Source of the DNA: Loktanella sp. IMCC34160
Lineage (GTDB): Bacteria; Pseudomonadota; Alphaproteobacteria; Rhodobacterales; Rhodobacteraceae
Length of the DNA stretch: 64,000 nucleotides
Reading direction: 5' to 3'
Assembly (NCBI RefSeq): GCF_004145845.1
Contig: NZ_SELP01000002.1
Location: forward strand, 372,001 to 436,000
Shown here: piece by piece, positions 35,968-46,349 of the stretch
How positions within the stretch are numbered: position 1 is the stretch's first letter
Layout: every line of letters starts with the position of its first letter
Notes under the pieces: model-generated
The model's input: only the letters and a program-made list of their open reading frames with translations
What the model was told of the DNA's origin: nothing
The model's database searches: none
Position numbers and translations under genes: made by a program

Positions 35968-38127
35968 CTAGCCGAACGCGGCTTCAAAACTGCCGCGGAA
36001 GATCGCGGACAGCTCGTCCAGCGCGGCCTCGCTGCTGCCGAAACGCACCTTGTCGCCGCCGAAACGTCCGACCGTGGTGATCGGCACGCCCGCGGCGCCG
36101 GCCTCGGTCATCAGGGCTTCGGCCTTGTCGAAGGAACAGGCGATCAGGTAGCGGGCCTGATCCTCGCCAAACAGGGTCGGGGTATCGTCCGCGTCCACCG
36201 TCACGCCGACACCCGCGGCCTCGGCCATTTCGAAGGCGGCCAGCGCCAGCCCGCCGTCGGCGATGTCGGAACAGGCGTCGATCAGCGCGTGGTTGGCACG
36301 AATGAAATCCCCGTGCTTGCGCTCCGCGTTCAGGTCCACATGGGGCGCGTCGCCGTCTTCGCGGTTGAAGACCTCTGCCAGCAGGGCGGTTTGGCCAAGG
36401 TGACCCTTGGTTTCGCCGATCATCAGCAGAACATGCCCGTCCCGCGCGGTCCCGGCGATTAGTTCCTCGGGGGAGGAGATCAGGCCAACGGCGCAGATCG
36501 TCGGGGTCGGCAGGATGCCTTGCCCGTCGGTTTCGTTATACAGCGACACGTTGCCCGAAACAATCGGGGTGTCCAGCGCAAGGCAGGCCTCGCCAATGCC
36601 GCGCAGGGCGCCGACGAACTGGCCCATGATTTCCGGCTTTTCGGGGTTGCCGAAGTTCAGGTTGTCGGTGGTGGCCAAGGGTTTGGCCCCGACCGCGCAA
36701 AGGTTGCGGAAGGCTTCGGCCACGGCCTGCTTCCCGCCCTCGACCGCGTTCGCCTTGACGTAGCGCGGGGTCACGTCCGACGTGAAGGCGAGCGATTTCT
36801 GGGTGCCGTGCACCCGCACGACGCCCGCGCCAAGGCCCGGCGCCTGCGTGGTGTCACCCATCACGCGGCTGTCGTATTGTTCATAGACCCACTGCTTCGA
36901 CGCATAGTTGGGCGAAGCGATCAGCGCCTTCAGCCCGTCGATCGGGTCGACACCCGGCACGTCGTCCATGTCGGCGTTGACCACGGGTTCGTTCCACGGC
37001 CGGTCGTATTCCGGGGCAGAGCCGGCCAGACGGGCCAGCGGCAGATCGGCCTTGCATTCGCCCCCGTGCATGATCAGGAACCGGTCTTCGGGGATGGTTT
37101 CGCCGACGATGGCGAAATCGAGGTCCCATTTTTCGAAGACCGCGCGCGCCTCGGCCTCTTTCTCCGGGCGCAGCACCATCAGCATCCGTTCCTGGGATTC
37201 CGACAGCATCATTTCGTAGGCGGTCATGCCCTCTTCGCGCTGTGGCACGTTGTCGAGGTCGAGCCGGATGCCCAAGCCCCCCTTGTCGCCCATTTCAACG
37301 GCAGAGCAGGTCAGCCCCGCCGCGCCCATGTCCTGAATCGAGATCACGGCGCCGGTCTGCATCAGTTCCAGCGTAGCCTCCATCAGGCGCTTTTCGGTGA
37401 AGGGGTCGCCGACCTGAACGGTGGGACGCTTTTCTTCAATGGTGTCGTCAAACTCGGCACTGGCCATGGTTGCGCCGCCAACACCGTCGCGCCCGGTCTT
37501 GGCGCCAAGGTAGACCACGGGCATCCCCACGCCAGAGGCGGCGGAGTAGAAGATCTTGTCGGCATCGGCCAGACCGGCGGCAAAGGCGTTCACAAGGCAG
37601 TTGCCGTTATAGGCCGGGTGAAACCGGACCTCGCCCCCGATGGTCGGGACGCCAAAGCAGTTGCCGTAGCCGCCCACGCCTTCGACAACGCCATGCACCA
37701 GCTGGCGGGTCTTGGGGTGGTCCTTTTCCCCGAACGAGAGAGAGTTCATCGCCGCAATCGGCCGCGCCCCCATGGTGAACACGTCGCGCAGGATACCGCC
37801 AACACCCGTCGCCGCGCCCTGATAGGGTTCGATGTAGGAGGGGTGGTTGTGGCTTTCCATCTTGAAGACCACGGCCTGCCCGTCGCCGATATCCACGACG
37901 CCCGCGTTTTCGCCGGGGCCGCAGATGACCTGCGGGCCTTCGGTGGGCAGGGTGCGCAGCCATTTCTTCGACGACTTGTAGGAACAATGTTCGTTCCACA
38001 TCGCCGAAAAGATGCCAAGCTCGGTAAAGGTTGGTTCCCGGTTCAGGATGCGCAGGATCTCGTCGTATTCGTCGGGCTTGAGCCCGTGTGCGGCGATAAG
38101 ATCAGCGGTGATCTGCGGTTCCTGCAT
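35968..38127 (-). CDS. purL: Phosphoribosylformylglycinamidine synthase subunit PurL
   Basis: A 719-aa small-type PurL. With PurQ and PurS it turns FGAR, ATP and glutamine into FGAM in purine synthesis. The opening segment ([17 protein letters not shown]), [10 protein letters not shown] and the second-half [16 protein letters not shown] are typical. ATG 38127 has GGGGGA upstream; the frame extends to 38280 without a ribosome-binding site. purQ and purS are not in the window. The grxD-bolA pair lies 74 bp downstream. Confidence 0.97.
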   Translation of the reverse strand: MQEPQITADLIAAHGLKPDEYDEILRILNREPTFTELGIFSAMWNEHCSYKSSKKWLRTLPTEGPQVICGPGENAGVVDIGDGQAVVFKMESHNHPSYIEPYQGAATGVGGILRDVFTMGARPIAAMNSLSFGEKDHPKTRQLVHGVVEGVGGYGNCFGVPTIGGEVRFHPAYNGNCLVNAFAAGLADADKIFYSAASGVGMPVVYLGAKTGRDGVGGATMASAEFDDTIEEKRPTVQVGDPFTEKRLMEATLELMQTGAVISIQDMGAAGLTCSAVEMGDKGGLGIRLDLDNVPQREEGMTAYEMMLSESQERMLMVLRPEKEAEARAVFEKWDLDFAIVGETIPEDRFLIMHGGECKADLPLARLAGSAPEYDRPWNEPVVNADMDDVPGVDPIDGLKALIASPNYASKQWVYEQYDSRVMGDTTQAPGLGAGVVRVHGTQKSLAFTSDVTPRYVKANAVEGGKQAVAEAFRNLCAVGAKPLATTDNLNFGNPEKPEIMGQFVGALRGIGEACLALDTPIVSGNVSLYNETDGQGILPTPTICAVGLISSPEELIAGTARDGHVLLMIGETKGHLGQTALLAEVFNREDGDAPHVDLNAERKHGDFIRANHALIDACSDIADGGLALAAFEMAEAAGVGVTVDADDTPTLFGEDQARYLIACSFDKAEALMTEAGAAGVPITTVGRFGGDKVRFGSSEAALDELSAIFRGSFEAAFG

Positions 38128-38243
38128 GGTGGTCCCCCGGGGCTGTGCTGGAATTGGCGCCCTAATAGGGCAAGCGAGCCAAGGGGGGAAGGGCCGTGGC
38201 GCCGCACCAGCGCGTTTTTTCACAGTGCACAATGCTTTGGCAC

Positions 38244-38325
38244 AAAAAAAATTGCCGGGCACAAGGCCCGGCAAGTCCAACAGGGAGGTATGAAGTTGAT
38301 GAGCGTTTCAGCATCACCGGCTTCG
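38244..38325 (-). ncRNA. Candidate small RNA with CCUCCC segment
   Basis: Between the LysR gene and purL. On the minus strand a promoter-like pair TTGATT (38360-38355) and TATCTG (38337-38332) has 17-bp spacing. About 80 nt downstream lies a strong terminator. The RNA would hold a GATG/CATC hairpin, an unpaired CCTCCC (complement of 38283-38288) and the terminator stem. Free CCUCCC resembles the anti-Shine-Dalgarno loops of the CcsR RNAs of Rhodobacter. The -10 box is poor for the housekeeping sigma factor and may suit RpoH-type factors. Prediction only. Confidence 0.45.
38252..38274 (-). terminator. Strong terminator between lysR and purL
   Basis: A perfect 9-bp stem TTGCCGGGC / GCCCGGCAA with a 5-nt loop, followed on the minus strand by eight T. 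It is 143 bp past the LysR stop, too far to look like the gene's own terminator unless a further transcript lies between. Confidence 0.9.
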
Positions 38326-38391
38326 AGATTTCAGATAGGGTCGCTTCAGTAGGCAATCAAGGAAAAAACGGCCACAAAACGACATGCCCGA

Positions 38392-38408
38392 TATGCACCG
38401 ATTGCATA
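38392..38408. promoter_or_regulatory. TATGCA-N5-TGCATA palindrome
   Basis: A perfect 6-bp inverted repeat with a CCGAT spacer, 8 bp past the LysR stop codon and upstream of the candidate small RNA. It contains the T-N11-A core of LysR sites, so the adjacent LysR protein or another dimeric regulator could bind it to control the small RNA. Confidence 0.45.
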
Positions 38409-38416
38409 GCTCGACG

Positions 38417-39325
38417 TCAGGTCTCCTCCGCCAGAACGCGCATCCGGCGGCGATGGGCAAAAATCTCGTCCTGCACGAAGTCGCGGAAGGCCGAAACGCG
38501 CTTCGACTGGCGCAGCTCTTCGGGGTAGGCAAGGAACACGGGAACCTCACCGGATTCAACGTCAGGCAAGACCCGGATCAGGTTCGGGAAATCCTCGGTC
38601 AGGTAATCGGGCAGAACGCCGACACCGACATTCGCCAGAATGGCCTGAAGCGCGCCGAAGTAGTTGTTCACGGTCAGCAGGCTTTGCGGTTCGAACGTCA
38701 GAAGGTGCTGGACCAAGGTCGACCCGGCCGACACCTGGAACGAATTGGGTGACTGGCAGATCAGCCGGTGGTTCGGCATGTCCGACAGGGAATCGATGGG
38801 TTTGTGGGAATCAAGATAGTCCTGCGACGCGTAAAGGCGCATCCGCACGCTCATCAGCTTCTTACGGATCAGGTCGGCCTGGCTGGGCTCTTTCATGCGG
38901 ATCGCCACGTCGGCCTCGCGCATGGGCAGGTCCAGCACCCGTTCTTCCAGCATCAGGTCGATCTTCAGGTCAGGATACATTTCATACAGCTTGTGCAGAC
39001 GCGGGGCGAGCCACAGCGTGCCGAAGCCCGTCGTGGTCGTCACCTTCAATTCGCCGAACACCTCTTCTTCGCTGTCGCGGATGCGGGCAGCGGCGGCGTC
39101 CAACCGTTTCAGCATGGATTTCGTCGCGTCGAACAGAAGTTCGCCCTGTTCGGTAAGAATCAGGCCCCGCGCGTGGCGGTGAAACAGGGTGGTGTTCAGC
39201 GACTCTTCCAGCGCGCGGATCTGGCGGGACACGGCGGATTGGCTCAGGTGCAGTGTATCGCCCGCATGGGTCAGGCTGCCCGCATCGGCCACCGCGTGAA
39301 ATATTCTTAGCTTGTCCCAGTCCAT
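38417..39325 (-). CDS. LysR family regulator, divergent to the IOR gene
   Basis: A 302-aa LysR protein with a winged HTH (about 4-62; LTHAGDTLHLSQSAVSRQIR) and an effector domain (about 90-290). The helix MDWDKLRIFHAVADAGS is a typical start. It lies divergent from the indolepyruvate oxidoreductase gene, 181 bp away, and could control it, but the palindrome in that promoter does not look like a LysR site. A second palindrome lies just after its stop codon. Its ligand is unknown. Confidence 0.92.
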   Translation of the reverse strand: MDWDKLRIFHAVADAGSLTHAGDTLHLSQSAVSRQIRALEESLNTTLFHRHARGLILTEQGELLFDATKSMLKRLDAAAARIRDSEEEVFGELKVTTTTGFGTLWLAPRLHKLYEMYPDLKIDLMLEERVLDLPMREADVAIRMKEPSQADLIRKKLMSVRMRLYASQDYLDSHKPIDSLSDMPNHRLICQSPNSFQVSAGSTLVQHLLTFEPQSLLTVNNYFGALQAILANVGVGVLPDYLTEDFPNLIRVLPDVESGEVPVFLAYPEELRQSKRVSAFRDFVQDEIFAHRRRMRVLAEET

Positions 39326-39443
39326 GACGTTTCCCTGTTGTCGCCGTTACCGCTCGCGAAGTTTCATCTGTTACTTTGGCTAACATGCCTCATGCAACTA
39401 TAAGTGTCAGGTGTTTATCGGGAAAAGAGGGCGGAAAATCCCC

Positions 39444-39472
39444 TTGGTAGGTCAGCAATTTTGACCTATAAT
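39444..39472 (+). promoter_or_regulatory. IOR promoter with operator in the spacer
   Basis: TTGGTA (39444-39449) and a perfect TATAAT (39467-39472) are separated by 17 bp. The spacer is covered by TAGGTCA-N7-TGACCTA (39448-39468), a perfect 7-bp inverted repeat that touches both boxes. A protein bound here would block RNA polymerase. The start codon of the IOR gene is 34 bp downstream. Confidence 0.72.
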
Positions 39473-39506
39473 GGGGGGAGGACCACAGACCGTCAGGGAG
39501 GACGCC

Positions 39507-42500
39507 ATGACCCGGGCCGAAATCAGTCTTCACGACAAATACGATCTGGAAAAGCGGCAGGTGCTGCTGAACGGGACGCAGGCGCTGGTCCGGCTGATGC
39601 TGATGCAGAAGGCGCGGGACGCGCGGGCCGGGGCGAACACGGCGGGCTATGTGACGGGCTATCGCGGCTCGCCCCTTGGGGCGGTGGATCTGCAGATGGC
39701 AAAAGCCAAGACCGATCTCGATGCCGCGCAGATCACCTTTCAGCCGGGTTTGAACGAAGACCTTGCCGCAACAGCACTTTGGGGGACGCAGCAGGCGGAA
39801 TTGCGGGGCGAGGGCAAATACGACGGCGTGTTCGGCCTGTGGTATGGCAAAGGCCCGGGCGTGGACCGGTCGGGCGACGTGATGAAACACGCCAATATGG
39901 CGGGCACCTCGCCGCTGGGCGGGGTCATCATGGCGATGGGGGACGACCACACCGGCGAAAGCTCAACCGTCTGCCACCAGTCCGATTGGGCCATGGTCGA
40001 TGCCTATATGCCGGTTCTGTCCCCCGCCGGGGTTCAGGAAATCCTTGACTACGGGCTCTATGGCTATGCGCTGTCGCGCTATTCCGGGCTTTGGGTCGGG
40101 CTGAAGACGATGAAGGACACGGTCGAGGTGACCTCGGTCGTGGATGGCGATCCGCACCGCCTGTCCTTCGTGACGCCGGACGATTTCCCGATGCCCGCGG
40201 ACGGGTTGAACATCCGCCTTGGCGATCACTGGATCGCACAAGAGGCGCGGATGATCGACCACAAGAGGTTCGCCGCCGAAGCCTTTGCCCGCGCTAATAA
40301 AATTGATCGCAGGGTCTGGGGCAAACCCGGCGCGAAAATCGGGTTTGTCGCCGCAGGCAAGAACTGGCTTGACCTTGTGCACGCGCTGCAAATGCTGGGT
40401 CTGGACGAGGCCGAGGCCGAACGGCTGGGGATCACCACATATAAGGTCGGGCAGACCTTCCCGCTGGATATGACCAGCTTCCACGAATGGGCCGAAGGGC
40501 TGGACCTGATCGTGGTGGTCGAAGAAAAACGCAAGCTGATCGAGGTGCAGGTCAAGGAAGCGATCTTTGACGACCGGCGCGGTCGGCGCGTCTATGGCTG
40601 GCACAAGGGCGACACCTGGGAACATGGACGGCAGGTGGAACTTTTCCCGACCCGGATGTCGCTGGACCCGGTGCTGATTGCCGAACGGATCGGGGATATC
40701 CTGATCGAGGAGGGGCGCGGCACCGATCGGGTCAAATCCGCGCTGGAGGCGCTACAAACCGCCAAGACGGCCGACAACGCCCCCGAGATCGCCAGCCGGA
40801 CGCCGTATTTCTGTGCCGGCTGTCCGCACAACACCTCGACCCGGCTCCCGGATGGGTCGCGCGCCTATGCCGGGATCGGCTGTCATATCATGGCGCTTTG
40901 GATGGACCGCGAAACCAGCGGCTACACCCATATGGGCGGCGAAGGGGCCAATTGGGTGGGCGAGGCGCCGTTTTCCACGCGCGACCATGTGTTTCAGAAC
41001 CTTGGCGATGGCACCTACAACCACTCGGGCCTGATGGCGATCCGCTTTGCCGTCGCGGCGGGCACGAACATCACCTACAAGATCCTCTATAACGATGCTG
41101 TCGCCATGACCGGCGGGCAGCAGAACGAAGGGGATCTGAGCGCGGAACAGATCTGCCGCGAGCTTCAGGCGATGGGCGTGAAGAACGTGGCGCTCGTCCA
41201 TGATCCGAAAGAGGAAATTGACCTTTCGGTCTTTCCTTCCGGGTTGATGATCCACGAACGGGATGAATTGCCCGCTGTCATGGAAAAGATGCGCAATATC
41301 AAAGGTGTATCGGCCATTGTTTATGTTCAGACCTGCGCCGCCGAAAAACGGCGCCGCCGCAAGCGGGGCAAGTTTCCCGATCCGGACAAGCGGGTCTTCA
41401 TCAACACCAATATCTGTGAAGGCTGCGGCGACTGCGGCGTACAGTCGAACTGCGTCGCCATCGTTCCGGTCGAAACCGAACTGGGCCGCAAGCGCGCGGT
41501 GGACCAGTCCGCCTGCAATAAGGATTTCAGCTGTCTCAAGGGGTTCTGCCCCTCTTTTGTGACGATCGAAGGCGCAAAGCCGAAAAAGGCGGCCACCGCC
41601 CAGCTTGACCTGCCGGATATGCCCGAGGCTGATTTCGGGCCGATCGCTGGCACCCATAACGTGGTCATCACCGGGGTCGGCGGCACCGGGGTTGTCACCA
41701 TTGGCGCGATCCTTGCGATGGCCGCCCATGTGGACGGCAAGGGTGCGGGCATGATGGAAATGGCCGGGTTGGCGCAGAAGGGCGGCGCCGTTCACATTCA
41801 TTGCCGTTTGGCGGAAAACCCTAGCGATATCAGTGCGATCCGGGTCGCAACGGGCGAATGCGACGCCCTGATCGGTGGCGATCTGGTGGTCAGCGCAGGG
41901 GCCAAGACACTTGGCCTGCTGCGTCCGGGCACCGCCCGTGCCGTGGTCAACAGCCATGACATCACCACCGGGGAATTCACCCGCAATCCGGATTTCCGCA
42001 TCCCGACCGAAGATCTGACCCTGTCCTTGCAGGCCCGGCTTCAGGACCGTTTGGCGCTGTTCGATGCCTCGGCCCTTGCCGCCGCCCTGTTGGGGGATTC
42101 CATCTATTCCAACATGATGGTCTTTGGCGCCGCCTGGCAGGCGGGGGCGATCCCGCTGTCACGCAAGGCGATCCATCGGGCGATCGAGCTGAACGGGGCC
42201 GGGGTGGAGGCCAATATCCGCGCCTTTGAGATGGGGCGTTGGGCGTTTCTTCATCCCGAAGATGTGGTTAGAATGATCGGCGAAGGACCGGTCGAAAAGC
42301 CATTGACCTTGCAGGAAAAAATCGACTTCCGGGCAGAGGCGCTGACGGTCTATCAAGGCCCGGCACTGGCCCGCAAGTATCGTGATTTCGTGGCCCGGTT
42401 CGATAGCCCCGCGATGAAAGAGGCCGTGGCCAAGTCCTATCACAAACTCTTGGCCTACAAGGATGAATACGAAGTCGCCCGGATGCATCTGGACACCGAA

Positions 42501-42926
42501 GCGAAGGCGCGAGAGGCCTTTGATGGTGACCTGCGCCTGTCCTATCACCTTGCCCCGCCGATCCTTGGCGGGACGGGGGCAGACGGACGCCCGAAGAAAC
42601 GGCAATTCGGCCCGTCCACGCGGATGCTGTTCAAACTTCTTGCCCGGATGAAGGGGCTGCGCGGCACGCCGTTGGACATCTTCGGCTATACGTCGGAGCG
42701 GCGGACGGAACGCGCCCTGATTGCCCTGTTCGAAGCGGATATGGATCGGGTTCTCGCTCTTGGGGGCCGTGTGAATGCGGATGCCGCGCTGGCGCTTGCC
42801 GCGCTTCCGCAGACGATCCGTGGATTTGGTCCGGTCAAGGCCGCAAACATCGAAAAGGCCGCGAAACAGCGCGACAATTTGCTGGCCGCGCTGGAATCCG
42901 GCCCGGAAAAACTGGCGGCGGAGTAG
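39507..42926 (+). CDS. Fused indolepyruvate ferredoxin oxidoreductase
   Basis: A 1139-aa enzyme with the alpha (TPP-binding and catalytic, about 1-690) and beta (gamma-type, about 720-910) parts of IorAB joined in one chain, plus a C-terminal extension. Cysteines at about 635-680 (CEGCGDCGVQSNC and CLKGFC) bind iron-sulfur clusters. It decarboxylates aryl- or branched 2-oxoacids from amino-acid transamination to acyl-CoA, reducing ferredoxin. GGGAGGA precedes ATG 39507; the frame extends upstream but begins inside the promoter. Such fused forms are common in aerobic proteobacteria. Confidence 0.93.
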   Translation: MTRAEISLHDKYDLEKRQVLLNGTQALVRLMLMQKARDARAGANTAGYVTGYRGSPLGAVDLQMAKAKTDLDAAQITFQPGLNEDLAATALWGTQQAELRGEGKYDGVFGLWYGKGPGVDRSGDVMKHANMAGTSPLGGVIMAMGDDHTGESSTVCHQSDWAMVDAYMPVLSPAGVQEILDYGLYGYALSRYSGLWVGLKTMKDTVEVTSVVDGDPHRLSFVTPDDFPMPADGLNIRLGDHWIAQEARMIDHKRFAAEAFARANKIDRRVWGKPGAKIGFVAAGKNWLDLVHALQMLGLDEAEAERLGITTYKVGQTFPLDMTSFHEWAEGLDLIVVVEEKRKLIEVQVKEAIFDDRRGRRVYGWHKGDTWEHGRQVELFPTRMSLDPVLIAERIGDILIEEGRGTDRVKSALEALQTAKTADNAPEIASRTPYFCAGCPHNTSTRLPDGSRAYAGIGCHIMALWMDRETSGYTHMGGEGANWVGEAPFSTRDHVFQNLGDGTYNHSGLMAIRFAVAAGTNITYKILYNDAVAMTGGQQNEGDLSAEQICRELQAMGVKNVALVHDPKEEIDLSVFPSGLMIHERDELPAVMEKMRNIKGVSAIVYVQTCAAEKRRRRKRGKFPDPDKRVFINTNICEGCGDCGVQSNCVAIVPVETELGRKRAVDQSACNKDFSCLKGFCPSFVTIEGAKPKKAATAQLDLPDMPEADFGPIAGTHNVVITGVGGTGVVTIGAILAMAAHVDGKGAGMMEMAGLAQKGGAVHIHCRLAENPSDISAIRVATGECDALIGGDLVVSAGAKTLGLLRPGTARAVVNSHDITTGEFTRNPDFRIPTEDLTLSLQARLQDRLALFDASALAAALLGDSIYSNMMVFGAAWQAGAIPLSRKAIHRAIELNGAGVEANIRAFEMGRWAFLHPEDVVRMIGEGPVEKPLTLQEKIDFRAEALTVYQGPALARKYRDFVARFDSPAMKEAVAKSYHKLLAYKDEYEVARMHLDTEAKAREAFDGDLRLSYHLAPPILGGTGADGRPKKRQFGPSTRMLFKLLARMKGLRGTPLDIFGYTSERRTERALIALFEADMDRVLALGGRVNADAALALAALPQTIRGFGPVKAANIEKAAKQRDNLLAALESGPEKLAAE

Positions 42927-42980
42927 CTGTCACAAGGCTGAAACTTTCGCTGGATAACCTAGCGTCAACCGCACTAGAAC

Positions 42981-43913
42981 ATGCGCGACGATTCAGCCTT
43001 GGATTGCCCGATGAACGACCGCCAGATCGCCCGTGACATCAGCTATGCCAGCGCCGTGCAAAGCCGAAAGGCACGCGCGGTGGTCCGGGTGATGGAGAAC
43101 GCCACGGGCCGGCTGCGCCTGATCCGCAAGGCGCGGGGCTATCAGGAGGAGGTGGCGCGGGGCCGGGATTTCTGGGCGGTGCTGTTCGACCGTTACGGGC
43201 TGAGCCTTGAGATCGTGGGTGGCAGCCTTGACAACATCCCCGAGACCGGGCCGCTGGTGGTGGTGGCGAACCACCCCTATGGCATCCTGGACGGGCTGAC
43301 GATGGGGCGGATCCTGTCCGAGCGACGCGGGGGTGATTTCAAGATCTTGGCGAATAGCGTCTTTTGTCGCTCGCCCGATCTGCAGCGGGTGATCCTGCCA
43401 ATCTCCTTTGACGAGACGAAAGAGGCGGCCAAGACCAACCTTGAAACCCGGGCAGAGGCGCAACGCTATCTGGCCGAAGGGGGCGCGGTCGGCGTGTTTC
43501 CCGGCGGCACGGTGTCCACCGCGGCCCGCCTGTTCGCGCCGCCGATGGACCCCAGCTGGCGCAATTTCACCGCCAAGATGGTGCAGCGGTCTGGCGCCGT
43601 GGTCGTGCCGATCTTCTTTGAGGGGCGCAACAGCCGCTTGTTCCAACTGGCCAGTCGGCTGCATAGCACCCTGCGTTTGGGGATGCTGATCCGCGAATTT
43701 CGCGCCCGTGTCGGCACCCCTGTCCGGGTCGTGATCGGTGCGCCGATCCCCGCCGAACGGCTGGCCGAATTCAAAGGCGATTCAAAAGCCTGCATGGATT
43801 TCCTGCGCAAAGCGACGTATGAGCTGAGTCCTGATCCGGTTGATCCCAACCGCGTCGGCTATGAATTCGAGGCGAAATACAAAGGGCGCGGCAATGGCGG
43901 TCGGAGTTTTTGA
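42981..43913 (+). CDS. Lysophospholipid acyltransferase family protein
   Basis: A 310-aa PlsC-like protein. The HX5D motif is in [10 protein letters not shown] (His98, Asp104) and the [14 protein letters not shown] motif is near 165-178. It resembles lyso-ornithine-lipid or haemolysin-type acyltransferases more than classical PlsC; the acceptor is uncertain. Starts at 42981 and 43011 are both possible, and neither has a strong ribosome-binding site. Its end overlaps murI by 20 bp, so the two are co-transcribed. Confidence 0.87.
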   Translation: MRDDSALDCPMNDRQIARDISYASAVQSRKARAVVRVMENATGRLRLIRKARGYQEEVARGRDFWAVLFDRYGLSLEIVGGSLDNIPETGPLVVVANHPYGILDGLTMGRILSERRGGDFKILANSVFCRSPDLQRVILPISFDETKEAAKTNLETRAEAQRYLAEGGAVGVFPGGTVSTAARLFAPPMDPSWRNFTAKMVQRSGAVVVPIFFEGRNSRLFQLASRLHSTLRLGMLIREFRARVGTPVRVVIGAPIPAERLAEFKGDSKACMDFLRKATYELSPDPVDPNRVGYEFEAKYKGRGNGGRSF

Positions 43914-44706
43914 CAGTGGTTTGGGCGGGCTGACGGTTCTGGACGCGGTGCAAAAGCGCCTGCCGGATGTGCCGTTCGTCTACTTCGCTGACAGCGCCCA
44001 TGCGCCCTATGGGGTGCGGGACGCCGATGACATCTATGAGCTGACGACCGCCGCCGTGCAGCGGCTGTGGGACGCAGGCTGTGATCTGGTGATTCTGGCC
44101 TGTAACACTGCCAGTGCCGCCGCCCTGCGCCGGATGCAGGAAAGTTTCATTCCGCGTGACAAGCGGGTTTTGGGCGTCTTCGTGCCGTTGATCGAGGCGC
44201 TGACCGAACGTAACTGGGGCGACAATTCCCCGCCGCGCGAGGTTGCGGTGAAGCATGTGGCGCTGTTCGCCACGCCCGCCACCGTGCGCAGCCGCGCGTT
44301 TCAGCGTGAACTCGCCTTTCGCGCCATCGGCGTCGATGTCGAGGCGCAGGCCTGTGGCGGTGTGGTCGACGCGATCGAAGAGGGCGACACGATTTTGGCA
44401 GAGGCGCTGGTGCGGTCCCATGTGGACGCGCTCTTGCGCAAGATGCCGGAACCCGATGCCGCGATCCTTGGCTGCACCCATTATCCGCTGATGGAAGAAA
44501 CGTTTCAGGATGCGCTGGGGCAGGGGGTGAAAGTGTTCAGCCAGGCCAATCTGGTGGCCGAAAGCCTGGCCGATTACCTTGGGCGGCATCCGGCGATGAT
44601 CGGGCCGGGGACCGAGAGCGGCTTCCTCACCACAGGCGATCCGCGCAAGGTGTCGGACCGGGCGACGCAGTTCCTGCGACGACAGGTCAGTTTTACCGCC
44701 GCCTGA
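43894..44706 (+). CDS. murI: Glutamate racemase
   Basis: MurI of 270 aa. It makes D-glutamate for peptidoglycan. The N-terminal [13 protein letters not shown], the first catalytic cysteine in [10 protein letters not shown] and the second in ILGCTHYPL are intact. ATG 43894 lies inside the end of the acyltransferase gene. The frame opens further upstream (43840), but the family begins at the chosen site. Confidence 0.96.
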   Translation: MAVGVFDSGLGGLTVLDAVQKRLPDVPFVYFADSAHAPYGVRDADDIYELTTAAVQRLWDAGCDLVILACNTASAAALRRMQESFIPRDKRVLGVFVPLIEALTERNWGDNSPPREVAVKHVALFATPATVRSRAFQRELAFRAIGVDVEAQACGGVVDAIEEGDTILAEALVRSHVDALLRKMPEPDAAILGCTHYPLMEETFQDALGQGVKVFSQANLVAESLADYLGRHPAMIGPGTESGFLTTGDPRKVSDRATQFLRRQVSFTAA

Positions 44707-44774
44707 TGCGGCGCGGGCGCACATTGCCCAAAGCCATCACAGCCCCTAAATACCCTCCTGTAACGGAGCATGAC

Positions 44775-45803
44775 ATGACCAAGACCGTCGCCATTCTGGG
44801 CGCCTCGGGATACACCGGCGCCGAACTCGTGCGAATCATCGCAACCCACCCTTCGCTGCGGATCGGGGCCCTTTCGGCTGACCGCAAGGCCGGGATGGAG
44901 ATGGCGGATGTGTTTCCGCATCTGCGCCATCTGGATCTGCCGACCCTTGTGACCATCGACCAGATCGACTGGTCCGGGATCGACCTTGCCTTTGCCGCGC
45001 TGCCCCACGGGTTGTCGCAGGCGCTGGTCAAGGACTTGCCGCGCAGCGTCAAGATCGTGGATCTTGGCGCAGATTTCCGGCTACGCGATCCGGCGGATTA
45101 CGAAAAATGGTATGGCAAGCCCCATGACGCGCCCGAGCTTCAGCCCGAGGCAGTCTATGGCCTGACCGAGTTCTACCGCGACGAGATCAAGGGCGCGCGG
45201 CTGGTTGCGGGCACGGGCTGCAACGCGGCGACGGTGCAATTTGCCTTGCGCCCGCTGATCGAAGGCGCGCTGATTGATCTGGATGACATCATCTGCGATC
45301 TGAAGAACGGAATTTCCGGCGCGGGCCGCAGCCTGAAAGAAAACATGCTGTTTGCCGAACGGTCCACCGATGTGGCGGGCTATAGCCAAGGCGGCAAGCA
45401 CCGGCATCTGGGCGAGTTTGATCAGGAATTCACCATGATCGCGGGCCAGAAGGTGGAAATTCAGTTCACCCCGAACCTTGTGCCGATCAACCGGGGCATC
45501 CATGCATCCTGCTACGTCAAGGGGGACCCGCAGGCGATCCATGCGGCCCTTGCGGCGCGTTACGCCGATGAACCCTTTATCGTGGTCCTGCCCTTTGGAC
45601 AGGCGCCGCAGATGGGCCATGTGGCCGGGTCGAACTTCTGCCATATCGGCGTGGTGGGTGACCGAAAGCCGGGCCGGGCGCTGGTGGTGTCGACCCTTGA
45701 TAACCTGTGCAAAGGGTCGTCGGGGCAGGCGGTGCAAAACGCGAACCTGATGCTGGGCTTTGACGAAACAACCGGGCTGATGCTGGCCCCGGTATTCCCA
45801 TAG
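44775..45803 (+). CDS. argC: N-acetyl-gamma-glutamyl-phosphate reductase
   Basis: ArgC of 342 aa. It reduces N-acetylglutamyl phosphate to the semialdehyde in arginine synthesis, with NADPH. The Rossmann loop [12 protein letters not shown] is at 8-19 and the catalytic cysteine is in [15 protein letters not shown] precedes ATG 44775. ccmE begins 9 bp later, so the two share a transcript. Confidence 0.97.
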   Translation: MTKTVAILGASGYTGAELVRIIATHPSLRIGALSADRKAGMEMADVFPHLRHLDLPTLVTIDQIDWSGIDLAFAALPHGLSQALVKDLPRSVKIVDLGADFRLRDPADYEKWYGKPHDAPELQPEAVYGLTEFYRDEIKGARLVAGTGCNAATVQFALRPLIEGALIDLDDIICDLKNGISGAGRSLKENMLFAERSTDVAGYSQGGKHRHLGEFDQEFTMIAGQKVEIQFTPNLVPINRGIHASCYVKGDPQAIHAALAARYADEPFIVVLPFGQAPQMGHVAGSNFCHIGVVGDRKPGRALVVSTLDNLCKGSSGQAVQNANLMLGFDETTGLMLAPVFP

Positions 45804-45812
45804 GGGCGACAG

Positions 45813-46265
45813 ATGGCGGGATTGAAGAACCTCAAGAAACGGCGGCGGGTGCAGGTGATAGCGCTGGCCTTCGTTGCGCTGGCAATCTCGGCTGTTCTGA
45901 TCGGCTATGGCTTCAAGGACGGGATCAATTTCTTCCGCTCCCCGTCCGAGGTGATCGCCGAACCGCCCGCGGAAACCGAGGTGTTCCGCATCGGCGGGTT
46001 GGTCGAGGAAGGCAGCCTGATCCGAGGGCAGGGCGAAACCGTGACCTTCAACGTCACTGATGGCGGTGCGTCGATCCCGGTCAGCTATACCGGCATTCTG
46101 CCGGACCTGTTCAACGAAGGGCAGGGCATGGTCGGGCAGGGCCGCTATGTGAACGGCACCTTCGAGGCGGTCGAGATTCTGGCCCGCCACGATGAAACCT
46201 ACATGCCCAAGGAAGTCATCGACGCGCTGAAGGAACAGGGCACCTACGTCGAACCCGAAAGCTGA
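45813..46265 (+). CDS. ccmE: Cytochrome c maturation haem chaperone CcmE
   Basis: A 150-aa protein with a basic N-terminus, one membrane anchor (about 14-33) and a periplasmic OB-fold. The covalent haem-binding His126 and Tyr130 are in LARHDETYMP. CcmE passes haem to the CcmF/H lyase, whose genes lie downstream beyond a lysis cassette. ccmE starts 9 bp after argC. Confidence 0.97.
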   Translation: MAGLKNLKKRRRVQVIALAFVALAISAVLIGYGFKDGINFFRSPSEVIAEPPAETEVFRIGGLVEEGSLIRGQGETVTFNVTDGGASIPVSYTGILPDLFNEGQGMVGQGRYVNGTFEAVEILARHDETYMPKEVIDALKEQGTYVEPES

Positions 46266-46349
46266 CGGGGGCGCGCAACGCGCGGTCCCAAAGCCGGGAT
46301 TTAACGGATTTTCCGCAGCCTGTGCCTGATCAACAGGCGAGGCGCGGAA

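Noticed and set aside
38290-38352. A 20-codon plus-strand frame after a strong AGGGAGG
   Set aside because: The purine-rich stretch is the complement of the CCUCCC of the candidate small RNA. The peptide has no recognisable feature and the AGGGAGG is almost touching its first ATG.
36520-38352. A 610-codon open frame antisense to purL
   Set aside because: It is a shadow of purL caused by codon bias; no ribosome-binding site or domain.
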